A DNA stretch of 64,000 nucleotides, from the NCBI GenBank assembly GCA_016720075.1, contig JADJXW010000020.1, positions 248,001 to 312,000 of the forward strand. The letters are read 5' to 3'. Below the pieces are notes generated by a model. That model ran no database searches. It was given only the letters and a program-made list of their open reading frames with translations, and was not told the DNA's origin. The position numbers and the translations under genes are program-made. Below are positions 9,015-16,637 of this stretch, piece after piece (the stretch's first letter is position 1; every line of letters begins with the position of its first letter). Source of the stretch: Pseudomonadota bacterium. GTDB lineage: Bacteria; Pseudomonadota; Gammaproteobacteria; Steroidobacterales; Steroidobacteraceae.

Positions 9015-9104
9015 TTTCGCCCCCCGAATCCTGATCGCCGCAGTGTTATCCTTGCCCGATTCTATCATTGAACAGCCGGGCAACCGGTCGTGCGGGGAAA
9101 GGCT

Positions 9105-9611
9105 ATGGATCCGGAAATACTCTCGACGATGGACCAGCCGCGCTTCGAATTCGCGCTGGAGGTCAGGCTGCGGTTCACGCGGGTGCAGCAGATCACGCAA
9201 CTGCCCACCGGCGGCGTCCGCAGCGCGGTCTATGTGGATTCCGGCGAGTTCTTCGGGCCGAAGCTCAAGGGCAAGGCCGTGCCCAATTCCGGCGGCGACT
9301 ACGCGCTGTTCCGCCCCGACGACGTGGCCGTGTTCGATGCCCGCTACATGCTGCAGGAAGACGACGGCACGCTGATCATGCTCTACAACAAGGGTTTCCT
9401 GTGGGGTCGCAAGCCCGACACCATGGACCGGCTGCGCAAGTGGGCCTTCGAGGGCGGCGCGGCCGTGCCGCATGCCGATTACTACCTGCGCGCCAATCCC
9501 ACGTTTGAAACCGGCGTCGGCAAGCATGACTGGCTGACGAAGCATGTGTTCGTCGGCATCGGCGAACGAAAGCCCGACGGCAACCTGGTGCGCTACTACA
9601 AGGTGACTTGA
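9105..9611 (+). CDS. DUF3237 family protein
   Basis: 168 residues. MDQPRFEFALEVRLRFTRVQ followed by GGVRSAVYVDSGEFFGPKLKG, then GDYALFRPDDVAVFDARYMLQ and TKHVFVGIGER, is the typical layout of the DUF3237 (UPF0311) beta-barrel family, whose activity is unknown. ATG at 9105 is favoured by GGGGAAAG just before it; a GTG at 9090 is in frame. It is the first gene of a coupled set with a VAO-type flavoprotein and its cytochrome. DUF3237 genes often sit beside aromatic or steroid degradation genes, which fits here. Confidence 0.88.
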   Translation: MDPEILSTMDQPRFEFALEVRLRFTRVQQITQLPTGGVRSAVYVDSGEFFGPKLKGKAVPNSGGDYALFRPDDVAVFDARYMLQEDDGTLIMLYNKGFLWGRKPDTMDRLRKWAFEGGAAVPHADYYLRANPTFETGVGKHDWLTKHVFVGIGERKPDGNLVRYYKVT

Positions 9612-9615
9612 TCCC

Positions 9616-11172
9616 ATGAAGCAGGTACTGCCCCCTGGAATGACCGCGTCCCAGATGGACCGCGCACTGAAGGCGATGGCGCGCGTGGTTGGCGACGACT
9701 GGGTGCTCGCCACCGATCTGGATCGCGACACCTACCTCGATCATTTCGCGGTCGATGAAGCCGCGCACGCGGCCGCTGCGGCCGTGGCCCCGCTCACGGC
9801 CGAACAGGTGGCGGAAGTCGTCAAGCTCGCCAACGCGCACAAGCTGCCACTGTGGCCCATCAGCCGCGGCAAGAATTTCGGCTATGGCGGCGCCGCGCCC
9901 CGGCTCAAGGGCTCGGTGGTGCTCGACCTGTCGCGCATGAAGAAGATCGAGTTCGACACCGAGAACGGCACGGCGCTGCTCGAGCCGGGCGTCGGGTTCT
10001 ACGACCTCTACGACTATATCCAGCAGAACAAGCTGCCGTACTGGGTATCCACCCCTGGCAACAGCTGGGGCTCGGTGATCGGCAACGCGCTGGATCGTGG
10101 CGTGGGCTACACCACCTATGGCGAGAACACCTCCAAGCTGTGCGGCATGGAAGTTGTGCTGCCCACCGGCGAACTGGTGCGCACCGGCATGGGCGCCATG
10201 ACCGGCTCTCCCACATGGAACCTGTACAAATATGGATTTGGCCCGGCCTGGGACCAGATGTTCGTGCAGTCCAACTACGGCGTCGTCACCAAGGCCGGCA
10301 TGTGGCTGCAGCCCGCGCCGGAATCGATGATCGGCCTCGACATGGAACTGGAGAACGTGGGCGACCTGGAATGGTCGGTCGACCTCATCTCCGGCTTTCG
10401 CCGCGACGGCCTGCTGGTGCAGTCACCATCGATTGGCAGCTGGCTGCGCGGCGCCGCGGTGCTCACCTCGCGCAAGGACTGGTACGACAAACCCGGCGCG
10501 CTGCCCGACGATGTGATCGCGGCCATCCGCAAGCGCTTCGGCATTGGCTGGTGGTCGATCAGCCTGCGCTTCTACGGCTATGAAGGGGTCAACGAGGCCG
10601 CCGCCGCCGTCGTGCAGGCGGCGTTCGCGAAGAAGAGCCAGCAGGCTTTCAAGGTCACCCGGTGGAAGCAGGGCATGCCGCTGGAACCCACGCCATTCCA
10701 GGGATTCCCGGTCACCTTCCCGCTGGCCAATGCGGCCTGGCATGGCGGAAGGGGCGGGCACATCGGCTACTCGCCCGTGCTGCCGTCCAACGGCCGCGCG
10801 GCCATGGATCAGTTCCGGCGCACGTACAACCGTTACCAGGAATACGGCATGGACTACCACGGCTCGTTCTCGATGAGCGAGCGCAGCATCACCAACGTGA
10901 ACCAGGTGCTGTTCAACAAGGACGACGCGGAGATGATGAAACGCGTCAATGGTTTCTTCCGCGCGCTGGTGAGCGATGCCACCGAACGGCGCTACGGCGA
11001 GTACCGCACGCACATCGAGTATATGGACCTGGTGGCCGGCACCTACGATTTCAACAACCACGCGCTGCGGCGCGCCAACGAGGCCGTGAAGGACGCCCTG
11101 GATCCGAACGGCATCCTGGCGCCCGGCAAGAGCGGCATCTGGCCGAAGCGTTACCGGAACCTGCGCACATGA
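9616..11172 (+). CDS. FAD-binding oxidoreductase, 4-cresol dehydrogenase/vanillyl-alcohol oxidase family
   Basis: 518 residues. The PCMH-type FAD domain is clear: PLWPISRGKNFGYGGAAPRL near 75-95, VVLDLSRMKKIEFD, and NALDRGVGYTTYGEN near 155-170. The cap domain contains GRGGHIGYSPVLPSNG. This is the family that oxidises para-alkylphenols (4-cresol, eugenol, vanillyl alcohol) through a quinone methide. Dehydrogenase members pass electrons to a small cytochrome c encoded next door, as here (11169-11507, ATGA overlap). No signal peptide is seen; 4-cresol dehydrogenase flavosubunits are nevertheless periplasmic in some species. The true substrate cannot be read from sequence. Confidence 0.9.
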   Translation: MKQVLPPGMTASQMDRALKAMARVVGDDWVLATDLDRDTYLDHFAVDEAAHAAAAAVAPLTAEQVAEVVKLANAHKLPLWPISRGKNFGYGGAAPRLKGSVVLDLSRMKKIEFDTENGTALLEPGVGFYDLYDYIQQNKLPYWVSTPGNSWGSVIGNALDRGVGYTTYGENTSKLCGMEVVLPTGELVRTGMGAMTGSPTWNLYKYGFGPAWDQMFVQSNYGVVTKAGMWLQPAPESMIGLDMELENVGDLEWSVDLISGFRRDGLLVQSPSIGSWLRGAAVLTSRKDWYDKPGALPDDVIAAIRKRFGIGWWSISLRFYGYEGVNEAAAAVVQAAFAKKSQQAFKVTRWKQGMPLEPTPFQGFPVTFPLANAAWHGGRGGHIGYSPVLPSNGRAAMDQFRRTYNRYQEYGMDYHGSFSMSERSITNVNQVLFNKDDAEMMKRVNGFFRALVSDATERRYGEYRTHIEYMDLVAGTYDFNNHALRRANEAVKDALDPNGILAPGKSGIWPKRYRNLRT

Positions 11173-11507
11173 AGACACCGATCAGACTCCAGCAGATCGC
11201 ATGGACCCTGGCCGCATGCGCGTTTTCCGCGGTTGCCGCCGCGGCGGACGCGCCGCCGGGCAAACCACTGTTCACCACGCGCTGCGGCATGTGCCACCAG
11301 ACCAATGGCATGGGCGTGAGCATCCTTTCGCGCCGGCCCGCCGATGCCAGCAAGGGCCTGCTCGAAGCGCGGGACGACCTTTCCGCGGAATTCGTCTACG
11401 TCGTGGCCCGCATGGGCACCGGCAACATGCCGCGCATCTCCCGCGCCGAGGTCAGCGACGAAGAACTGCGCGAGATCGCGCTGTATATTTCGCGGGGCAA
11501 GCCGTGA
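11169..11507 (+). CDS. Cytochrome c subunit partnering the VAO-type flavoprotein
   Basis: 112 residues. Sec signal peptide at 1-26 (WTLAACAFSAVAAAAD), then one heme-binding motif CGMCH at residues 39-43 and a likely axial Met in ARMGTGNMPRIS. A helix EEELREIALYI-like segment closes the class I cytochrome c fold. Start ATG overlaps the flavoprotein stop (ATGA), and its own stop overlaps the next GTG. The arrangement mirrors pchF/pchC of 4-cresol dehydrogenase and the eugenol hydroxylase pair, so it most likely takes electrons from the flavin. Confidence 0.92.
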   Translation: MKTPIRLQQIAWTLAACAFSAVAAAADAPPGKPLFTTRCGMCHQTNGMGVSILSRRPADASKGLLEARDDLSAEFVYVVARMGTGNMPRISRAEVSDEELREIALYISRGKP

Positions 11508-11917
11508 GCAGGCGCATCGCATCGACGCGGCGCCAGTTCCTGAAGCAGGGCGCCGCGCTGACCGGAGCAGGCGCCTTCGGCGCCGCAACGTCATTGTCTG
11601 CATCGGCGTCGGCAACACTGCAGGCCGCCGCAAAGGCCACCGTCGTGCTTCACGATCCGCGCCTGTCCGTCGATGCGGGCGTGATCGCCCGCCTCGAGGC
11701 CACCGGTGCACGCTTCATCGCGCTGGGCGGTGATCCGGTGCGCCTGTGGCGTGGAGCCGAGCGCGAACTGCTGTCCCGCCGCGATACGCGGCTGTTCGGC
11801 GTTACGAACTGGCCCGATTTTCTGATCGTGCGGGGACTGGCTGCCGAAACCCGTCGGCGCGTGCTGCATGAATCACTCGACCCGGCCACCGGGGTGATGA
11901 CCTGGCTGATCGCCTGA
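11504..11917 (+). CDS. Tat-exported protein of unknown function in the VAO operon
   Basis: 137 residues with GTG start overlapping the cytochrome stop (GTGA). The N-terminus STRRQFLKQGAALTGAGAF is a twin-arginine signal with a hydrophobic core and an Ala-rich cleavage region near residue 40. The mature part (ATVVLHDPRLSVDAG, FIALGGDPVRLWRGAE, FGVTNWPDFLIVRGLA) is about 95 residues with no motif I recognise. Tat export suggests it folds before crossing the membrane. Strict coupling to the flavoprotein and cytochrome suggests a third component or maturation factor for this oxidation system. Confidence 0.82.
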   Translation: MSRRIASTRRQFLKQGAALTGAGAFGAATSLSASASATLQAAAKATVVLHDPRLSVDAGVIARLEATGARFIALGGDPVRLWRGAERELLSRRDTRLFGVTNWPDFLIVRGLAAETRRRVLHESLDPATGVMTWLIA

Positions 11918-12009
11918 GTCCCGGCGCGGGCGCCTGGCGGCCGGAGCAACCCTGCCGGGTCACCCGCAGCCATCTTGAATCCGGCGCCAGCGATCCCATC
12001 ACTGGGACG

Positions 12010-12888
12010 ATGCTGGCCGACCCCATGGTGGTTTTCCGTTCCGTGCGCCGGCAGGCCTGCGACGAGCGCGCGTTCGTGCTCACCGCGGTGCTCATCGACA
12101 ACCAGATCATCGAGGAACCCGCCGGCTTCGCGCTGTGCGTCGCGCAGCGCCAGGCGGCGCACGCCGCGCATCACCTGCACCAGTACGACGAGGAACGCCG
12201 GCGGCCGCGTCCCCGCCTGACTGCAATGGTGCAGTTCCCGAATGCGTGGCGAAGCGTCGTGGTCTACGTCCTCGCGCTGGTGCTGGTGGCGGTCACGGCC
12301 GCAATGCACGTGTTCGCGCGCGACCTGTTCGATGCGGGCGCCGTGCGCGGCGGCATGCTTTCGCGCGGTGAATGGTGGCGCGCCTTCACCGCGCTGACGC
12401 TGCACTGGGATCTGGAGCACCTGCTCGGGAACCTGGGCGCCGGCAGCCTGTTCGGTTATTTCGCGGCCCGGCAACTGGGTAATGGCAGATCCTGGCTGCT
12501 GGTGCTGCTGGCCGCAGGCTCGGCGAACCTGCTCGAGGCCGCGCTGGTGTCCGATCAGTTCATTTCCGCGGGCGCATCGACGGCCGTGTTCGCCGCCGTG
12601 GGCCTGCTGGCCGCGCACACCTGGCGCACCCGGCGTGGCTTCGGACTGCCCGGCTGGCGCCAGGCCGCGCCACTGATCGGCGGCCTGCTGCTGCTGGCCT
12701 GGCTGGGCACCGAGGGCGAGAACACCGACGTGCTGTCACATGGCCTGGGCTTCGCCTTCGGCGCCGTCGCCGGCATTGGCGCCGCCACCCGTCGCGGCAA
12801 CCGCCTGCTCGAGAAGATGCCGCAGTTGCTGGCCGGCTGCGCGGTGCTGGCATGGCTCACGCTGTGCTGGTGGCTCGCGCTGGCCTGA
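12010..12888 (+). CDS. Rhomboid family intramembrane serine protease
   Basis: 292 residues. A soluble N-terminal domain of about 80 residues is followed by six predicted membrane helices. The rhomboid catalytic set is complete: HLLGN at 137-141 (His/Asn of the oxyanion site), GAS-T with Ser190 on helix 4, and His244 in DVLSHGLGF. LSRGEWWRAFTALTLHWD near 117-134 is the usual loop-1 signature. GGGACG precedes the ATG; a second ATG lies five codons on. It opens the second half of the accessory oxidative region; its substrate is unknown. Confidence 0.93.
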   Translation: MLADPMVVFRSVRRQACDERAFVLTAVLIDNQIIEEPAGFALCVAQRQAAHAAHHLHQYDEERRRPRPRLTAMVQFPNAWRSVVVYVLALVLVAVTAAMHVFARDLFDAGAVRGGMLSRGEWWRAFTALTLHWDLEHLLGNLGAGSLFGYFAARQLGNGRSWLLVLLAAGSANLLEAALVSDQFISAGASTAVFAAVGLLAAHTWRTRRGFGLPGWRQAAPLIGGLLLLAWLGTEGENTDVLSHGLGFAFGAVAGIGAATRRGNRLLEKMPQLLAGCAVLAWLTLCWWLALA

Positions 12889-12923
12889 GGCGCGAGCCTG
12901 GCGAACGTGGAATACTGCCGCGC

Positions 12924-14042
12924 ATGAGCAACGACTGGATCGACGTCGGCGCCGCCAGCGAGGTGGCCGACGGCGCAGTACGGGAATTCACGCTGGGGCA
13001 CACGCGCATAGCCGTCACGCGGCGCGGTGATGCCTGGGGCGCCATCAATGGCCAGTGCAATCATGTCGGCGGACCGCTGGGGCAGGGCAGGCTCGACGGC
13101 GATTACGTCGTCTGCCCGTGGCACTACTGGAAGTTCCACTGGCAGACGGGGGCAGGGGAGCCAGGCTATGAGGCCGATCGCGTGCCCTCGCACCACATCC
13201 GCATCGAGGCGGGTCGCATCCTCGTGCAGCGTGCTGCCGCAACCCCGCGTGGCCACCTGCCGCATCCACCGCATCCGCTGGCTCGCCCGCCCGAGCGCGC
13301 AGCCGGCTCCATCCGCGTGCTGGGACTTTCAACCACCAGCATGACGCTGGATCAGCCGCGCTACAGCACATCGGAGGACCTGCTCGAGCACGCGCTGGAC
13401 AGCGCCGCGCGTGACCTGGGCTGCGAAACGCGGCTGATCCGCTTCCGTGAACTTCGGGTGCGCGAGTGCGAGGGCTTCTATTCCAAGTCCGCCCGCGCCT
13501 GCACCTGGCCGTGCTCGATCACGCAGATGGACAGCCGCGACCAGATGGAACAGGTGTACGAGGGCGTGGTGCACTGGGCCGATGTGATCCTGGTGGCCAC
13601 ACCCATCCGCTGGGGCGCGCCGGGCAGCCTGTATTCCAAGATGGTCGAGCGGATGAACTGCATCCAGAACCAGGAAACCCTGCACCAGAAGCACCTGCTG
13701 AAGAACAAGGTGGCCGCGTTCATCGTCACCGGCGGCCAGGACAACGTGCAGGCCGTGGTCGGCCAGATGCTGACGTTCTTCGGCGAGCTTGGCTGCCAGT
13801 TCCCGCAGTTTCCGTTCATCGCGCACTCAAGAGGCTGGAGCGCCGAAGACATGGAGCGCAACCAGGCCGTGGTGCGCGACTCGAAGGGGCTGCATGAAGG
13901 CGCACAGGCGCTGGCCGCTCGCGGCGTGCAGATGGCGCGCATGATGATCGAGGCCTCGGAGGGCGCCAGCACCTTCGTCGGTGGGGGTCGCAAGGCGCAG
14001 TCCGAGGAAGCCGTGGCCCGGGTTCCGCCCGGCAACGCATGA
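12924..14042 (+). CDS. Fusion of a Rieske [2Fe-2S] domain and a flavodoxin-like NAD(P)H-dependent FMN reductase
   Basis: 372 residues. Residues 1-100 are a Rieske ferredoxin-like domain with ligands Cys45, His47, Cys64 and His67 (QCNHVGG and CPWHYW). A Pro-rich linker (about 103-120) leads to a flavodoxin-like domain beginning IRVLGLSTTS. It contains ACTWPCSI (a possible extra metal/disulfide pair), ADVILVATPIRWGAP and AAFIVTGGQDNVQ, as in NAD(P)H-dependent FMN reductases/iron-sulfur flavoproteins. I chose ATG at 12924 because the frame upstream overlaps the rhomboid. The layout suggests a self-contained NAD(P)H to FMN to 2Fe-2S electron path, possibly reductase to the Rieske oxygenase at 15280. 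Its stop overlaps the S41 gene. Confidence 0.9.
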   Translation: MSNDWIDVGAASEVADGAVREFTLGHTRIAVTRRGDAWGAINGQCNHVGGPLGQGRLDGDYVVCPWHYWKFHWQTGAGEPGYEADRVPSHHIRIEAGRILVQRAAATPRGHLPHPPHPLARPPERAAGSIRVLGLSTTSMTLDQPRYSTSEDLLEHALDSAARDLGCETRLIRFRELRVRECEGFYSKSARACTWPCSITQMDSRDQMEQVYEGVVHWADVILVATPIRWGAPGSLYSKMVERMNCIQNQETLHQKHLLKNKVAAFIVTGGQDNVQAVVGQMLTFFGELGCQFPQFPFIAHSRGWSAEDMERNQAVVRDSKGLHEGAQALAARGVQMARMMIEASEGASTFVGGGRKAQSEEAVARVPPGNA

Positions 14043-15283
14043 TGAACCCCGCGGCGGCAGGGATACTTCGATGCGCGCTGCTGCTGGCGTGCTGCGTCGG
14101 CGCCAGCCTTGCAGCCAGCCCCGCGATGCCGGGCGCAGCGCAGCGCGCCGCGGATTTCCGGCAGCTGTGCGATTTCATCGGCGCCGAGTACGCGTACTTC
14201 GACATCAAGACCACTGACTGGCGCGCCACCTGCGACACGATCAAGCCGCTGGCCACTGCAGCGCGAACCCGCGACGAGTTCGTGGCGGCGCTCGAGCAGG
14301 CGCTCGGTCAACTCTATGACAGCCATGCCCACCTGGGCACCAACACCCGCGCCTCGCTGCGGCTCGTGCCTACCGGTTCGCAGCTACGCCTGACCTGGCG
14401 CGGGAACCGCGCCATCGTGACCGACGTGCGCCAGGGATCAGCGGCTGAAGCCGCTGGGGTTCGAGCCGGCGACGAACTGCTCGCGCTGGATGACATCCCG
14501 ATCGCGAAGGCCACGCAGGCCCTGGAACCCGTGCATCTGTCACGCAGCGATCCGCTGGCGCGCGACTGGGCACTGAATGTTGCCGTGGCGGGCAGGCATG
14601 AGCGCAGCATGAGGAAACTGATGCTGCGCGCGGGCGCGGTCGAGCGATCCGTGGATTTCCGGGCGGAAGCCACCGGCGAACAGCCCGGATTGCTGCAGGC
14701 CCGGCGCATCGGCAACGTCGGCTATGTCCGCATCCACAACAGCCTCGGCGACAACGAGCTGGTGCGCGCCTTCGACGTCGCGCTGCGTGGGTTTGCGGGC
14801 GTCAGTGGCTTCATCCTGGATCTGCGCGACACTCCCTCAGGCGGCACGAGCAGCGTTGCCCGGGGACTCATGGGGCATTTCGTTGCGACGCCGAGCCCCT
14901 ACCAGCGGCATGAATACGTGGCGGAAGGCCGTGAAACCGGAATGCCGCGCATTTGGGTGGAGCAGGTCGCGCCGCGTGCTCCCGTGCTGGATGTCCCCGT
15001 CGTCGTGCTGGTAGGCGCCTGGACCGGCAGCATGGGCGAGGGCATCGCCATCGGCCTGAACGCGGCCCGCGGCGCGCCTGTGCTCGGCCAGCGCATGGCG
15101 CAGCTGCTGGGCGCGCTGGGCGAGGTTCGCCTGACGCATTCGGGTATCGTGGCGAGAATCCCCACCGAGAAACTGTTCCATGTGAACGGCACGCCGCGCG
15201 AAAATTTCAGTCCCCAGGCGGTGGAGGATTCCGTACCTGGCGACACGACACTGGAGGCAGCCATGCGGCTGATCGCACCATGA
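14039..15283 (+). CDS. Secreted S41 family (C-terminal processing) peptidase with PDZ domain
   Basis: 414 residues. Signal peptide at about 1-26 (LLLACCVGASLAAS). An N-terminal helical cap is followed by a PDZ-like segment (VRQGSAAEAAGVRAGDELLALD near 125-150) and the S41 core: GFILDLRDTPSGGTSS and GAWTGSMGEGIAIGLN with the likely nucleophile Ser in GSMGEG. Start ATG overlaps the preceding stop (a second ATG follows directly), and the stop overlaps the next gene. A tail-specific-type protease tightly coupled between two Rieske-protein genes is unusual; its role in this operon is unknown. Confidence 0.87.
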   Translation: MMNPAAAGILRCALLLACCVGASLAASPAMPGAAQRAADFRQLCDFIGAEYAYFDIKTTDWRATCDTIKPLATAARTRDEFVAALEQALGQLYDSHAHLGTNTRASLRLVPTGSQLRLTWRGNRAIVTDVRQGSAAEAAGVRAGDELLALDDIPIAKATQALEPVHLSRSDPLARDWALNVAVAGRHERSMRKLMLRAGAVERSVDFRAEATGEQPGLLQARRIGNVGYVRIHNSLGDNELVRAFDVALRGFAGVSGFILDLRDTPSGGTSSVARGLMGHFVATPSPYQRHEYVAEGRETGMPRIWVEQVAPRAPVLDVPVVVLVGAWTGSMGEGIAIGLNAARGAPVLGQRMAQLLGALGEVRLTHSGIVARIPTEKLFHVNGTPRENFSPQAVEDSVPGDTTLEAAMRLIAP

Positions 15284-16335
15284 ACTATCTGCGCGACGCC
15301 TGGTACGTGGCGTCCTGGAGCCAGGACCTGGAAGAGGGCAAGCCGCAGGCCGCCTCGGTGCTGGGCGAACCCATCGTGCTGTGGCGTGCGGCCGATGGCG
15401 TGCATGCGCTGGAGGATCGCTGCGTGCATCGCCTGGCGCCCCTTTCGCTGGGCCGCTGTGAAGGCAATCGACTGCGTTGCATGTACCACGGCTTTGTCTA
15501 TGGCGCCGACGGCCAGGTGCTGGAGATTCCGGGTCAATCCGAGATCCCGCCAAAGGCCCGCGTCAGGTCCTATCCGGTGATCGACCGGCACAGCTGGATA
15601 TGGGTGTGGATGGGTGATCCGGCCAAGGCCGACGCGGGCCTGATTCCGCCCGCCGTGGGATTCGACGAGCCTGACTGGATCCTGGGCCGTGGTTATCTCG
15701 ACTACGCCGCCGAGGCGCGACTGATCAACGACAACCTGCTCGACTTCAGTCACCTGACCTTCGTGCACGCCAACAGTTTTGGCGCGGGCTCGGCCTTCGC
15801 CGACAGCACGCCGAAGATCACGCCCTTGCCGCGCGGCGTGCGGTTCGAACGCTGGGTGGAAAACGCCCGCAGCCCGGCTGGCCTGCAGAATCCGCCCGTG
15901 GACCGGTGGAGCAGCTACGACTTCCTGATCCCCGGCGTGCTGCTGATGTGGAGCGGCAGCTTTGACCTGGGCACGGCGGCGGCCTGCAACCATGAACGAC
16001 CGGACTATGACAAGGCGCAGGCCGGCGTGACATTCACCAGCCAGGCCGTAACGCCCTCGGGCGGCAAGACCTCGAGGTATTTCTTCTCGTGGGGTCCGCA
16101 TCGCCGATATGGCGATGAAGCGCTGCGCGACACGCTGATGGGTATTGCCGGGCAGGCCTTCGGCGAGGACAAGCTGATCATCGAAGCCCAGCAGCGCGTC
16201 ATCGATCGCACGGAGAACCCGCAGGTGCTGCCCACGGTGCATGACCGCGGCGTCATGATCTTCAATCGGCTGGTAGCCAGGCTGATGCGGGAGAGCGGGC
16301 AGCCAGCCGGGACTCAGGCAGTCCAGGAAGCCTGA
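15280..16335 (+). CDS. Rieske non-heme iron oxygenase, vanillate O-demethylase (VanA)-like
   Basis: 351 residues. Rieske ligands Cys48, His50, Cys67 and His70 (DRCVHRLAPL and RCMYHGF). Catalytic-iron motif D-x2-H-x4-H at Asp155, His158 and His163 (NDNLLDFSHLTFVH). WYVASWSQDL at the start and the length of about 350 are typical of the VanA/TsaM group that demethylates aryl methyl ethers or hydroxylates aromatic rings. No van-type reductase gene follows; the Rieske-flavodoxin fusion two genes upstream could supply electrons. ATG overlaps the S41 stop (ATGA). Substrate not known. Confidence 0.92.
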   Translation: MNYLRDAWYVASWSQDLEEGKPQAASVLGEPIVLWRAADGVHALEDRCVHRLAPLSLGRCEGNRLRCMYHGFVYGADGQVLEIPGQSEIPPKARVRSYPVIDRHSWIWVWMGDPAKADAGLIPPAVGFDEPDWILGRGYLDYAAEARLINDNLLDFSHLTFVHANSFGAGSAFADSTPKITPLPRGVRFERWVENARSPAGLQNPPVDRWSSYDFLIPGVLLMWSGSFDLGTAAACNHERPDYDKAQAGVTFTSQAVTPSGGKTSRYFFSWGPHRRYGDEALRDTLMGIAGQAFGEDKLIIEAQQRVIDRTENPQVLPTVHDRGVMIFNRLVARLMRESGQPAGTQAVQEA

Positions 16336-16349
16336 GCACTCCAACGCCA

Positions 16350-16376
16350 TATAGATTATTTACCATAATATACATT
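16350..16376 (+). promoter_or_regulatory. AT-rich promoter/operator region before 16377
   Basis: A sharply AT-rich block in otherwise very GC-rich DNA. It holds an inverted repeat ATTAT (16355-16359) / ATAAT (16365-16369) around TTACC. Pairing extends imperfectly outwards (8 of 10 positions across 16350-16374). TATAGAT could serve as a -10 element. No Shine-Dalgarno sequence lies before the ATG at 16377, so a very short or leaderless transcript is possible. Confidence 0.5.
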
Positions 16377-16637
16377 ATGCGAAGTACGAGATATCCGATT
16401 CGAATCGCCGGGCCAGCCCTGGTCGCGATGATCCTGGGGTCCCCGGCCGTTGCCCAGACCCAGCCCGTCCGCCAGTGCAAGGCCTACGTCCAGGGCCGCA
16501 TCGACGTGCTGGACGCGCAGCTGCACAAGGGTGAAGAGCCCAACGTGGCCCGCAAGCTGCTCAAGCGCCGCGACAGGCTCAAGGACCAGCTCGCCGACTG
16601 CGAGCAGAACCCGAAGGCCTACAAGAAGGACATCTAG
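16377..16637 (+). CDS. Small secreted protein of unknown function
   Basis: 86 residues. Signal peptide at about residues 1-26 (ALVAMILGSPAVAQ), then a charged, probably helical mature part of 60 residues (VLDAQLHKGEEPNVARKLLKRRDRLKDQ) with two cysteines (RQCKAY, ADCEQN) that could form a disulfide. Strongly basic ending KAYKKDI. No family recognised. It is transcribed from an AT-rich promoter region and its TAG shares the palindrome CTAG (16634-16637) with the stop of the convergent lipoprotein gene. Confidence 0.75.
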   Translation: MRSTRYPIRIAGPALVAMILGSPAVAQTQPVRQCKAYVQGRIDVLDAQLHKGEEPNVARKLLKRRDRLKDQLADCEQNPKAYKKDI

